Below the pieces are notes generated by a model. That model was not told the origin of the DNA, did not search any database, and saw only the letters and a list, made by a program, of their open reading frames with translations. Made by a program: the position numbers and the translations under genes. Positions 21,500 to 36,288 of a stretch of 64,000 nucleotides of DNA are shown one piece after another. This DNA comes from Chlorophyllum brunneum (lineage: Eukaryota; Basidiomycota; Agaricomycetes; Agaricales; Agaricaceae): positions 1,116,001-1,180,000 of the forward strand of contig OY756146.1 of NCBI GenBank assembly GCA_963576785.1. Reading direction: 5' to 3'. Each line of letters begins with the position of its first letter. Position 1 is the first letter of the stretch.

Positions 21500-24400
21500 A
21501 TGCTGCGTATCTGTCGTGCAGAGGATGGCCATTTGTTTCAGGTTCCTAATTGCCTCATCGGTAGCTGTGCGGTGACTGACTCTTTGCGTAGACTAATGCT
21601 ACTTTGAGGGATATCGAGAGGTAAGCAATCAGAGTTTCAATGCTTGATGTAGTACCGACTTCAGGTTCCCAGGGCGGGAAGTTTGGAGTTATTCGTGCAC
21701 CAAGAATCTGGAATCGACCAGGAAGCCGTGCTGGCATACCTCTCTGACGGTCGACGCCTTACCAATTCCAACGTGAGAGATCTCGCCGGTGCGGCCGATC
21801 AAGTGTGTTTCATTTCTTTCAGTCGTTTCGAGTACGACTTAGCTCTTTTGATGCACAGACCATATATGTGTTCAACAAGTACTACCTTGACTATGAATTG
21901 GAGGATGTTCTAAGGGATCTTCATGTACAACCTACACTACATTCCATAGTGGAAGGTATGTTTCTTTGTCTTATAAACTGTGGTGGGGCTAATGCAGACT
22001 ATATACACAGAAAACATCCCCGCAACTCCGCCAATTCGACCTTCACAACTCGCCGCGTCATATCTGCGGACTGCACGCCTCCATCATGAGCAGGTTAATA
22101 AGCTGCTCATATCGCTGCATCAACAACATGAGGCAATTCGAATAGCGACGAGTAGTCTCGATCTCCATGTCCTTGCTATATTTGACACCTTCGAATCCAT
22201 GGCCGCCAACTCGAAACGTGAACTTGCAAAGCAGGCTTCACTTCTCGCGGGACTTGATTCAGATCTCGAAATGATTAAGAGGGTCCGGATACATGTCGAT
22301 TTCATGTCGACTTCTGTCCGAAGGGCTATTGAGGCAGGAGAACGACACAGAACTTTGGGCGACTACGTCTCTAATGACAAGATGCGAACTGTGGCAGCCG
22401 GTTGTGCACGAACTCATGGTGAATTATTGCCTTGACCTCTCCTTCTACTATATTTATCTCCGAGTTTAGATGACCTGCAGTTGCGTTTTGAGCATACCGA
22501 AGGAGTCGTTATGAAACTAAAGGAGGGTACCGACATCGTTCGGTCATCCGTCAGCGATAGGCGGTAATATTGGGCGCCCCTTTGTTATCTCTCAATGTTT
22601 ACACCTCCAATAGCTTGATAGACGACGCGGAATCCTGCTTCCGGAGATCCCAGGCGTTTGTAGAGAAGATCACCGATTACGCTGCAGCTCTTGAAGGTAC
22701 GGGCCAGCTGTATCTTTTCTGCAATTTACTTTCTCACCTTGCGAGGCAGGCCCCACGAATAATACGGATAATTTGATTCGTGGTGAGGGTCAAATTCTGC
22801 TCGCTCATTCTGGTATCTCAAGTTTTTTAGAACTTCGACAGCTAGATCATGATCACCGAAACGAGGTCCACATTATCGCCGAAGTGAAGGTAAACTTAGT
22901 GAACACTTACCCGGAACCCCAGTTCACTGTGTTGGTACAGAATGAATACACCGAGCAATGCATCATAGCTGTCCGCCACATCAGCCTTCTCAACAATGAC
23001 ATCGTTCAAATCCCCCCTTCGCTCGCCGCACTCCAAGCAAGTTTCCGCGGGAAGAATAGTTTCTCTCATATCCAAAGACTCCACAACATGCTGTATGTAT
23101 ATGGTGCTACCGTAATAGAGATTGTCCGTCGAAAAGAGTTCTGTAAGTGATTTTATATTTTAAGGAGGGCCATCATCTACCTGACTCCGCTAATGAGCCC
23201 GTTTCTTCTTTCAACGTGCGCAAACCATTTTGGAGGTAATGGCAAAGCTTTCGTAAGATCTCTACTAATACTCCACTGCGATATATTACTGATACTAGTC
23301 AACTCGTTTGAAGGGCAGGCGAACGAATACGACGCCAGGTTTATCGCAGTGAAGTGCATGGCCAACTTCCGTTTGATACTCGCGGAATGGATGAACCTGT
23401 TCCTACCATAGACTTCTCGCCTACAGGAAGCACTGATGCGATATACTCTCTTGAGAGAGTGGATGTTGACGGTATGATACCAGCTGTCATTCTCTGACAC
23501 AATATGCTGACAGCCTATTTCAGCTCTGATGCACGTATTGGATGACCTTGAAGAATATGCCAAGCTAGCCAATGATGACAGCGCCTCAAGAGCCGTAACT
23601 GAGTGCCGCGCATCGCTGAACAAATTGATTCTGAAGATGGATAGTTTGGAGATAAGCTTCGACAGAATTGCGGAACGTTCACGTGGGTCCCCCCACTCGG
23701 TTTCAGCTGAATAAGTTCCATTCTGATCCAATCTATCATAGTGTTATCGGCATCACGAGTATCTTCCTCTCGCCGGAGATGTGGGTGTTTCTGTTACGAT
23801 CATAATGCCTGGATGGAACTAACATTTCCCCCCTCTGGATATGTCAGCTATCGAAGCGGAAGAACACGCTTATCAAGAACTTGTTGAACAGCTGCGTGTT
23901 ACTCAGGAGGCCAAGACACATCAGGAAGCCATCTTTCAAGAGGAACGCAGGGCACTGCAATCTGAGATCCAACGGCTGAAGAAGAACCTGGCAGAAGCTG
24001 ACTCGAATGTCTCTACGGAACAGGAACGTAGTAATCGACTGGAGCGTGAATTACACCAGGTTCGAGCGCAGCTGGAGGGTGATACGACTGCACGACGAAT
24101 ATTGGAGCGACGAAATGCGGACCTTGCTGCCGATGTCGAAAACCAGCGAGTGGAACTCGGACGAGCTTTGGCAGATGCGACCGATCAGTCACGGGAGGCC
24201 GAACTAGTGCGACAGGAACTCCAACAAGTCAAAGCCGAATTTGAAGAAGTGAAGGCACTGGAAGCCAAAAACGCCGCGAAGGTTGTTGCCCTCCTTGAGG
24301 AACAGGCAAACAACTTGCGTAAACTAGAAGGTGCTCGCTCACGTGGAGAGGATCTGCAGGCGCAAATTCGGGCGGCTCGGGCAGAAAGTGGTGAAGTCCA

Positions 24401-26554
24401 TCAGGCTCTCAAAGAAGCCAGCTTAGAGAAGGATCGTCTATTAAGGGCGCAGGCTTCAGAACATGACCGTATTATCAGAGACCATCGGGCAGAAGCTGAT
24501 GGCGACCGTGCCGTGCTGGAGCGTCAATTTTTCGAGCTCAAGGCCATGTTGGAGAACAAGGATAGGATGGTAAAGGATCTGAAGGCGGAGGTAGAGGTGG
24601 CGAACGCGGATGCTGTTGGCTTGCGGGAGGAATTGCAACGTGTGGAGCATGAGTTACGAGAGGCAAGGCATATGGAAAGAATCCTCAGGGAGGATCTGCG
24701 CGAAGGGCAGGGCTCACAGTCAGACTTTGAGCAAAGACTCGAAGATAGTGGGCGGCTAGTCGCCCAGATCCTGGATGTTGCCATCACGTTCCGCGACTCT
24801 CATGTGAAAGCCATGGCTTCGGCGCAAGCTATGACGTCCCACACCACTTCTACAAAGCACACGGCATCCGCGAACGTTCTCACCATGGCAGAATCAGCAC
24901 TTTCGTCGGGACTACGTCACAGTATTATTGGGCATGGACATAATGAGGAGGCTGAGCCAATTGACCCCTCAGACCCCGCCACTGCCCTGGAAATTCTGCG
25001 AAGTTTTGATCACGACCGTTTCCTCGAGGTGATATCGAAAACGGGGTCGACTATACGCAAATGGCAGAAACAATGCAAGGAATATCGCGAGCGTGCCAAG
25101 GGAAAGATCTCATTCAGGAATTTCACAAAAGGAGATCTCGCCCTGTTCCTGCCTACTAGGAACTCCGTGTCAAAGCCATGGGCGGCGTTCAACGGTAAGT
25201 CTGAAACGTTACTCTGATATTTACTGGTGTCTTATCGTCACTGATCCCCGACAATGTTCCGCTGTTTCATCCAGTCTCCTTCCCGCACTACTTCCTTCAA
25301 GCAACTGGACATCTTGCTGAACAGCTGAAGACGCGGGAATGGATCGTAGCCAGGATCACTTCAATAACAGAACGTGTCGTGGACCATCAGGTGAACAAAC
25401 CTTAGCCCTTATATTATAGTAGAATGGGCGCTAATTAGCAACCTTTGGATTGTTTTTTCCAGGACCCTAATAGCAATCCATATGGCTTAGGCGATGGTGT
25501 TAAATATTACATGCTCGAAGTGGAAGACTGGACCCAACCCAGCCAGAACAAGCGACGTGTTTCTTCCAGAAAAATCTCCGTCGACAAGGCGCCCAAAGAC
25601 GGTATTTCGGCTATCAGCCCCATAAATAGCCCCCCAACTCTACCTCCAGTTATAGCATCCGGACCGCCTGAAACCGAGGTCGAGGGGACCTTCCGTGTAA
25701 CCCATCCTCCTAATTCTCAGTTCTTTCCTGTTCGCGCACGGTCGAATTCTTCGCCAGGTGCGCGACCATCATCTTTATCACGTCTTCTGGCACAGGCCAC
25801 GGAGAATCAGATCGACGCACTTGTAGCCCAGAACGGTGGCACCCGACATAACGAGATAACACCGCACGAGACACCACACGAGACATCGTCTTCGCCGAGA
25901 GATACGCCATCTCCTCCACTCCGAACCTCGCACTCACCGGTACAAACTTCCCCTCCACCTCCTCCATCACCATCGCTCCCACCCATCATATCATCAATTC
26001 CCCAAAACTTTTCCAGTCAACCATCACCACTGCGCCCTGGGTCGCGGGCCTCACGGTTGTCTACAACTTCCAAATTCTCCGGTAGAATACCGCCGCTTGG
26101 ATCTTCACCTGGAGCAGCCAAGGCGCCTCCTACTACTGCATTAGCAGATCAAATACTATTATCATCATCACCTTCTAACGATGGGAATCCCTTTGGTTCA
26201 CCTGTGACGCCTTCGCCAGAAGGGTCCTTATCCGATGGTATGAATAACTTGTTGAATCGCAACCTTAACAGGAGAAGAACGGCGTCGTATCATGTCCCAC
26301 GGTCGTCACCCCTCGCTGGTGGCAGCACACCACACAACACAACACAAGCCCCAGCGAGACCTGTCTCGACTGCGGCCAGTACGTTGGCGAACCTGGCAAG
26401 TAACTGGGGATTCGGGAGGCGAAAGAAAGCCGATGTCGGCTCTCTCGCTCCCCCCGTTGAATCTCCACCACCGGAAGAGGCGTCAAGAGAAGAAGGCAGG
26501 TTTGACCGCGTGAGGAGCGACACATCGGCTCGCGAATTGCTTAAGCGGCTGTAG
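21500..26554 (+). CDS. ATG11: Autophagy-related protein 11 (selective autophagy scaffold)
   Basis: Large multi-exon gene. The start MLRICRAEDGHLFQ at 21500 is followed by exons for GSLELFVHQESGIDQEAVLAYLSDGRRL, VFNKYYLDYELEDVLR and SQLAASYLRTARLHHEQV, the conserved N-terminus of the Atg11 family. Further on are RRQVYRSEVHGQLPFDTRGMDEPVPTIDFSP, a long Glu/Arg/Gln coiled coil at about 23,841-24,770, and the Atg11 C-terminal domain with RNFTKGDLALFLPTRN, PWAAFN and the VEDW stretch. A Ser/Pro-rich disordered tail ends at 26554. Atg11 links cargo receptors to Atg1 kinase at the pre-autophagosomal site; this is family knowledge. About a dozen or more short introns are needed, some borders between 22,400 and 23,830 are approximate, and no disabling change was noticed. 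Confidence 0.92.
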
Positions 26555-27823
26555 TGAACTGGAATACTGTTTACATACTCTATGTAGATTTTTTGACTGT
26601 GCTCGCTGTGTGTGTGCGTCTCCGTCCGCGTGTGACGTATGTTCTCTGGTTCAGTAGTTGAACTACCTTTTCCGGTGCATGACAGTCTCATCCGCATTGG
26701 GGTAAGGGCACAATGAATAGATCCAATTACTTTCAAATCTCGCGTGCGATTTACTTGAATGGGAATTGTCAATTGCATATTCCAAGGCGATTGCCCGATA
26801 TGCTTTCCCCCTGCGTCCCCAATAACAGCCGGAAACAAGGAACAAGGGCGTCAATGATAGAAAGTGCCAACTCATCTCACCGACAATTCCTCAGCGTGAA
26901 TCTGCAGCAGACAGAAAGGCACGAACCTGGAAGCATGTGGATGACTTTCCAGATATCGGGTTTGACTGACAAGAAATTTTACCTTGACGAAGGTTCTCTG
27001 GGTGAAAAGTCTGAAGACAATTTCGGCCCTGGCGTTTGTAAGGGTTAAAACCAATTAAATTCCCTCGGAGAAACTTGAACACTCTGTAATGTAGTGGCGT
27101 TAGGCGGATGGGACACCTTGATACGTTCAAAACCTGGATGGAAGGTTGTTTCGAGAGAAGAGGCCGAATGGCAATATGATCATAGCGGAGGTTTTTCGGA
27201 AGTCGGGGTCCTATTTCGGGCTGAGTATAAGTGCCCTAGCTACGCAAAAGATCGATTTCATAACTCCATACTCCAAACAGGGACTATCCCGCAGGGTCAT
27301 TGAACTGATGAATGCAAGTCTTCCCAGACCTGGCTAGTGAAACACCGCGGGGAAAAACCTCGACAAATTGCACAACACGATAGGGACAAGTGAGCATTGG
27401 AAGTTCGAAGAGAGACGCAGTATTGGTAGGGAGGATGAGGGGTGGAACTGGGGTCCGCTACGAGCAAAAATAGAGTCAAAGCCGGGATCGTAGATAAGTT
27501 CGGTACAGAAAGTAATTTGAGGGAAACGGGTGCCAAGTTGAAAACGCGACACAAGATGAGGCCGTGAGAAGCGGATCCAATTACAGGTAAAGTGAAGGGA
27601 CGCAGAGATTTGTGATATGTTTTCACGCGTCACAACAAACATTGGCCAATTTGGCAACCGGGCGGGGTACCTCTGGAAAAACTCGTCCTCTCTGGTCATC
27701 TGAGCATTCTCCATATTGACGGCAATTTTCGTCCCACCCTCGTATAAAGTCCGCTCTTTCGCTTGCATGCTTCTTATCCGCTCCCTCTCTCACTTTCCCT
27801 TGATACTCTGCAAAGTCTAAATC
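26555..27823. other. Intergenic region, ATG11 to transporter
   Basis: About 1.27 kb. It starts with the ATG11 3' region, including a GT-rich run near 26,610-26,630. The right half likely holds the transporter promoter. Short open frames on both strands show no known motif. Confidence 0.5.
27743..27748 (+). promoter_or_regulatory. TATA box of the sugar transporter gene
   Basis: TATAAA 81 bp before the ATG at 27824, followed by a CT-rich stretch, the usual fungal core-promoter layout. The transcription start is inferred at about 27,775. Confidence 0.5.
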
Positions 27824-29936
27824 ATGGGTGGAGGTGCTGTTGCTAATACCGGTTCGGTCGCTGGGTACAGCCATCTGCTCGATCCTAACAGGAAATGGTA
27901 CAACAACAGGCGGTGCGTGCTAACTTGTCCACTGCGCCTGTGTCCTGAGGTTGACGTGTACTTCTTTTCTCAGGATTATTACGCTCAATGCGTGGATTGT
28001 CCTTCTGTGAGCTCTCTCGACCACCCCTGTTCTACACCCAATACTCATTCAATACCCTTAGTCTCATCACGTCTTCGACCAACGGTTACGATGGAAGTAT
28101 GATGAACGGTCTGCAGTCTCTTACACAATGGACCGACTATTTCAACCACCCCTCCGGTGGTAAGCTGGGTTTGCTCAATGCCATTCAGGTGACTCTTCAC
28201 ATAGATCTTCGGCTAATCGCACTTCGTTGACGCGATACCTCTAGAACATTGGTTCTTTGGCAGCCTACCCTATGTCTCCCTACCTTTCCGACGGTCTCGG
28301 TCGCCGAGCTGCCATCTTCATTGGTGCCACTATCATGTGTATCGCTACTGCCATCCAGACTGCTTCTCAATCCACCGGCATGTTCATTGGTGCTCGGTAT
28401 GTATAAATGTATTTATATTAAATTTGATGGGATCCTCACCGTTTTCTACTTTGACAGCTTCTTGATTGGTTTCGGTCTTACCTTTGCTGGTAATGGATAA
28501 TACATTTTCCCGCGCGTACGGATCGACTAATGATTATGCAGCGAACGCCGCCCCCATGTTGGTTACGGAGATCTCCTACCCGACTTATCGTGCCCCTCTA
28601 ACTTCGACCTACAACTCCCTCTGGTACTCTGGTGCTATCATGTACGTTCGGACCTCGGCTCCTGGGTCCAGTGCTAAAAATATTTTCCTAGTGCTGCATG
28701 GTCAACCTTCGGTACTTTCAAGATCGCTGGCAGCACCTGGGCCTGGCGTATCCCCTCCATCCTCCAGGGTCTTCCCTCCATCCTCCAGGTCTCTTTGATT
28801 TGGTTCGCACCGGAGTCCCCTCGTTGGTTGATCAGCAAAGGCAGGGATGCCGAGGCTCTCAAGACTCTGGCCTACTACCACGCTGACGGTAACACGTGAG
28901 TTAAACACTGATTGCCGTGTGGGGTGAATACTAACTTGAACTTTAGCGAAGATCCCCTTGTCAAGTACGAGTTTGAGGAAATCAAGGCCGCCATCGAATT
29001 CGACCGCACTGTCGCTTCTAACGTTGGCTGGAAGTCCATCTTCACCAAGCCTGGCAACTTGAAGCGTCTTAGGATCATCATCGCCCTCGCGTTCTTCTCC
29101 CAGTGGTCTGGCAATGGTCTTGTTTCGTACTACCTTAACCGTGTCTTCGATACCATCGGTATCACCGACCCCACCACCCAGCTCCTCATCAACGGTATCC
29201 TTCAAATCTGGAACTTGTTCTGGGCTCTCGGTGCTTCCTTCTTGGTCGACAGAATTGGTCGTCGTGTCCTCTTCTTGACCTCCCTTACTGGCATGCTCGT
29301 CTTTTTCACCCTCCAAACCGTCTGCTCCGCCCTCTTCGCGCAGCGCAATGATACCGGCGCCGCTCATGCTGTCATTGCTTTCATCTTCCTGTTCTACGCC
29401 TCCTACGAGTATGTTTTGTTTCATCTTCTTCGACGAACATAACTTCTGACCTGACACCTAGTTTGGCCTTCACTCCCCTCATCGTTTCATACACCGTTGA
29501 GATCTTGCCTTTCGCCATCCGTGCTAAGGGCTTCACCATCTTCAACTTCTCCATTTCTCTCTCCCTCATCTTCAATCAATACGTCAACCCCATTGCTCTT
29601 GGTATGCCCGAAATACGTCCTTATGCTGTGCACCACTAACCCTGTCCTGTCAGACAACATCGGCTGGAGGTACTACATTGTCTACTGCTGCTGGCTCGCC
29701 TTCGAGTTCGTCTACTGCTACATCTGTGAGTTCTACCTTTTCCCCACCCAGGTCCAATCTAACCACGCTCTTTAGTCATCATTGAGACCAAGAACCGCTC
29801 CCTTGAGGAGACCGCTGCTTTGTTCGATGGTGAAGAGGCCACTGAGCAGATTGCGGCTGTTGCCCACCGTAAGGTGGATGAGCCCCACGACGAGAAGCAC
29901 TCTGACTCCTTCCAGGAGCAGAAGTCAGCTGCCTAA
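27824..29936 (+). CDS. MFS sugar transporter (hexose/lactose permease type)
   Basis: Multi-exon gene starting MGGGAVANTGSVAGYS and ending DSFQEQKSAA before TAA at 29934-29936. Family signatures are TSSTNGYDGSMMNGLQ in helix 1, SDGLGRRAAIFIG in loop 2-3, ISYPTYRAPLTSTYNSLWYSG, the PESPRWLISKGR motif after helix 6, VDRIGRRVLFL in loop 8-9, the PFAIRAKGF motif after helix 10, and the exit motif ETKNRSLEE. This gives 12 membrane segments and about 530 residues, matching plasma-membrane proton-coupled sugar transporters of basidiomycetes; the sugar cannot be named. Introns are short, and the block around 28,500 joins TFA to ANAAPMLVTEIS. Codon use is C/T-ending and strongly biased, suggesting high expression. 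A TATA box lies 81 bp before the start. I see no frame damage. Confidence 0.9.
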
Positions 29937-32900
29937 AGGCCCAAAATTCGTCATTCGCATCCATTCTTTAGTTCACCCTGTCACCCTCGTTAGTGGTGAT
30001 GGATAATATGACTTCTGTTCTCTGCCTAGTCGGATTTTCGGATGCGTTGAAACTTGGGCTATCTTGGAATAGCCTGACCTGCACTCATATTACGATATAC
30101 CGAAACGTCTCCCATCTCATGGTTGTCTCCCCAATTTAGTTACCCTTTCTCCTGATCGTCCTGTACTTTTAATCTACGAGGTTCATTGTTGATGTAGCTA
30201 TTCACGGCTTCTCATGTTCATTACAGCCAGCCTTGGTCTTGTACCCTTGCAATCTCAATACATATGCCAATGCATCATACCCATCTCCTCTTCGTTGAAT
30301 GAATTATTTCCTTTTCTGGCTGCGACTCGGTGTTCCTGGTGAATATTTGTAACCAGGGGCTCTACGAGGTACCTGGTTCGTCTCGCCACAAAGGAACGTG
30401 CTGCGATCATTCATACTCGACTTTAGCACCTATCGGCTACGTGCATGACTACATCCGCTCTATTCATTCTGGTCAGCTGGCCGAAGTACCCATACCATAT
30501 AACTTCGAGGAACCCGCGCATCCTTACCCACCAGGCTCATCGTTTGTTATTACAGTTTCTTCACAGACGTGGTTTCGGATGTTTTTGTGGGGTCCAAGGA
30601 TTCCAGCGAATCACCAGCTGTATTCAGTACACAATGTCAAAGCTCTTGGCACGGCCACCCTTGGGGACACGAGCACACTGTGTCAGGGGAAAACGCGACA
30701 ACAGAATGGGACACAAGACTACGACCGCCGATCCACTGGGTCACAGATCCCTGCGTTCTCTCAGATCTCAAACATCAGATGGCCTCAAAAACGTGTTACG
30801 ACGATGCATGACATCTTGATACCACGACCAATTATACTTGAACAAGACAGCGATGCGTCGTGAATCAAGTGACGACTTGACTACATGGGCAATGGTGCTG
30901 ACCAAATTACGTCGATCTATGAAACATACCCCTCTGTGTGCGCAACACAAATCCGCCACATGGGAGCTCCAACCTCTGGTAGATTCCGATACTCGGATCT
31001 ACGATGCCACAGGAGGGCCAGACATTCTTTCTGCCACTATACGTCTACCCCGAATGATAGAACGTCGAGATGAACCTCAGATGGGTAGGACCTGTGTTCC
31101 TTGGCCTTCGGCTTCATGATCTTCATACCGCGATTCATCAAAACGCTACTGGGAAATTGTGGGAACCATATCGACTTCCGCGTTCGGAAGGGAGTTGAAG
31201 TCGTGCTAGAGTCCCACAGGTATTCGATCCGCTAGAACATCGGGCATTTCATGGTCCAATTTTGAAAAACTTGCCCCATTCATACGCAATCATCACTAGC
31301 GCCCAAAATGACTGCACCTTCATGGAGATGGAGAATATGTCTGAGTTTTGAATTCGGTGTCGCCGGTCTACTTTGGCATGCTGGTTATTTCTCCCTTTGC
31401 CTCCTGCGGACGCCCTTTGGGACGTGGATGTGACCCATGTTCCTTGACACATGCTTGACGGAATTTCCCTCTTTTCGTATCTGCCATAGACGAAGACGTG
31501 GCTAATGGCACATGTTCTATTCCTAAGAGTCGCGTATAAAGTGGTCACTTTGTGGGCTTCTTTTCGGGTGGGCTGCACACCCTCGAGTTTATAGTTCGGT
31601 ATAGGTACGTAAAGAAAAGCTATAAAAATCTGTTGGTGGCGGAAAGTAGCTTCTATACCCATGGCTTTCCCTGGTACATGGCCCCCTCCACCGCCAAGCA
31701 AGGCTATTTCAAGGATTCTTCCGTGACGAGCGCCAAAGTTCCAACCTGGTCTTTGATATCATCCATTCCCATTAGCAAGTTTTATCATGGTAAAGCATCC
31801 GTGAAGCTCCACGCTTGATCATCTCAAGTGGCTTGTTTAGAGCTATGTCTCGCGCTTTATCTGCTTCGTTGATGGGCCATGTGCTATGTGGGTTTATGAA
31901 GGAGGTAATTTGATGCCTTAGCCACAAGTGGCACAACATCACGAGGTCACGATGGATAGTCTCAGAGATTTCGCGCGTCGCGCAATTAGAAGTGTTCTTG
32001 GAGCCCGTGTTATTTTCCGAAATGCTGCAATCTTGATATCGCTCCACCGCCAAGTACTGGTCTGTTCTAGAGGTCCTAATATTGGAGATCAACCACCCCT
32101 ACTTTCTCATCCCCCTAAACTACGACAGGAAAACACGATCTTGTGTGTTCTCTGCGCCACGTATATGAAGGATACTCCCCTCCACTGGGGCAAACCACCT
32201 CTGTCATCCGCGAACATACCATGAGGATCGGACCCAACGAACCTCCACCACACCTTTGGGTCAACGGGAAATCGCGTGGGCCGACTTGCTGATTCCTTAA
32301 ACCTCAGGCATTAGCGCGGCTCCCCGTCCACGATTATATCATCAACTGAACCGAAATCGTCATGCTCCTAATTACAAGGACAATGTCGATATTTAGCAAC
32401 CCTCTTCAACCTCCAAATCCCAAAAAAACAATGCCTCAAAGTCACCCACGGTTTCAAAAAAAATAGCAAACGGCACCTATAGACCTGTACGAATGATTAC
32501 AAGGGGATGGGATCCCTAACCAAGTCATTAATACCAGATTTTATCCCGTGGCATCTCAGACCATTGTTAATTCCTTTTTACAAATGACGAAACTCTATGA
32601 TCCAACAATCGTGGACACACTTCTTCATGTTCCAAGAATCGAGAGCACATCAACGTCCGTTACTCATTCCATATCTCGCAGTCGTCTCTTTCACTTTATT
32701 GTCATAAAGCCCAGACCCCCTACTTCATGAATGACTTTACGCTAGCAAGCGTCTACCTCATAACTTCAACCGTAGCCGACATTTACATTCGAGGCTAACA
32801 CGCCTTTCATTACGCGTTCATCGACGGTTTGTTGAACATAGCACCGGTCTATCCATAAGTCCTCGAGCCTCAAGTCCGGTTTCTCTGAAGCTGTTTCCAC

Positions 32901-34206
32901 TAATACTCACAACGGCAAATTGCACCGCACGAAACGTTCCCAACAAAAAAAAAAGCCATTCCCTCAACTTGAACACCGAGCAGACCACTTCACAGCCATA
33001 TCCCACCGCCCAGAAATTTCATAATCAGATGAGATTAAGATGTGGTAGAATAATAAAACAGGCAAAGTAAAAAAAAAAAACACTGCAAGGAAAGGGAAAA
33101 GAAGAGTAACGTTCAACAGGAACTATCAAACTTGAACTGAAAAAAAAAGGACACCAATTGAAACAGGGAAATACAGGAAAGGGATATTTAAGTACACAAA
33201 GCCGAAAGGAAAAAAAGGGGGCGACTAAAACAATCAGAAAAGGAAGACTAAGAAGGAAGAAGGGGGGTAGTGAAGAAGGGAGAAGAAAGGTTGAAAAGCG
33301 AGCGATGGTGGACAAAACGGCGATTAAAAGTAGTGGAGGAAAAAAAGATCGGGGGTGGAAGGGGGACTTGAGCTAGGGATACTAGTGACATGACAGAGAA
33401 GTAGAACATGAAAGGCAGGACAGACAAAACTACGATTACTACTTAGCTACTTAGCAGACAATGGCAATGGCCACGACAAAGACTCTAACGACTCACGTGT
33501 ACCAGCCTAGGACATAGCGGAGGGGAACGATGGGGAATGCCACAAAACGAGACTCCACAACAAGTACAGATAGCAAAGGAGTGAGGCGGGTTATATGGAA
33601 AAAAGATGTCGGGTTTGTCATGCCAAAACACCAAGTGTTCCCCTCCAGGGGTAAGTACGGTTGGTAAATGCTTCCAACCCACTCACTCCCCTTCCCCATA
33701 ATATTTCCTGATCATCGAGACCTGACGACTGAGGGATACGACGACGATGTTTCCCGGCTCGTCGTCGCACCTTGTCAAGTACTGGTCGGTTGATTTGTTG
33801 TCAGGAGAACCAGGCTGACGTTGTACCGTATACCGAAAGTGAACTGTTGACCGTTGACCGTAGACCAAGGAAAGAAAAAAAAAAACAGGAAGAGGAAAAG
33901 AGGGAAGGAGGACAGGTGAAGAGAATACAAAAAATTGTCCGCTATTGTCTTCTCCCAAAACAAGGAAAGGAGTAGAACTAGGAGGAAGGGGTAGAACTGC
34001 CTGCTGCCCGGTGCTCTCTGCTGCTGTTGTCGAAACCCGCTGCATGCCTGCTCAACACGACACCCGATCTAAAAGTATATCCACCACTCAGAAGAAAAGA
34101 AAAAGAAGCCGCCGCTGCCCACCGCCGACCACCACCAAGTCAGCCTCCTCCACCCACCAATCACCTACACCCCTGTAGCCCCACCGTACTCCCCTTAACC
34201 AATCGC
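29937..34206. other. Long gene-poor region
   Basis: About 4.3 kb between the transporter and the 3' end of PP1. From 29,940 to about 30,300 it is the transporter 3' region. At 30,330-31,250 a set of overlapping plus-strand frames up to 177 codons exists, but none has a recognisable domain. From about 32,400 to 33,960 the plus strand carries many A and purine runs (8-12 A) and no convincing gene. I cannot tell whether this is decayed coding sequence or non-coding transcript. Confidence 0.45.
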
Positions 34207-35984
<1,778 letters not shown>

Positions 35985-36288
35985 GGTTGGGCCTCAGAGA
36001 GCAGCGGTGGGCGGGGGTGGGGGTGTGGATGGCGGGGGAGTGGGGTGTCCTGTGCAGGGAGGTGGGGGCTGGGGAGGGGAGAGCGGGCGAGGAGAGCGGA
36101 TGGGCGAGAATAAAAAAGGTGATTTTTTGGGGAATTGATGGTGGGAGAGAGGTGGAGGTGAATATCGATGACAGAGGGCAGTCAAGATAACACGTCCCCT
36201 GCCCAAAACCGGCAATCTTCGGATCCCCCGTGGGAACCTCGCGCCACAATAAACACAACATATATACAGCACAGATAATTCATATATT
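35985..36288. promoter_or_regulatory. Region upstream of PP1
   Basis: 304 bp between the PP1 start and the stop of the upstream PH-domain gene, both on the minus strand. G-rich on the plus strand near 36,000-36,110. Likely the PP1 promoter; no distinct element is certain. Confidence 0.4.

Noticed and set aside
28702..29457. 251-codon minus-strand frame under the transporter
   Set aside because: Shadow of the strongly codon-biased MFS gene on the other strand, whose domains are certain.
30330..30863. 177-codon open frame as a gene
   Set aside because: No motif is recognisable and three overlapping frames are equally open. There is no clear intron pattern or conserved block.
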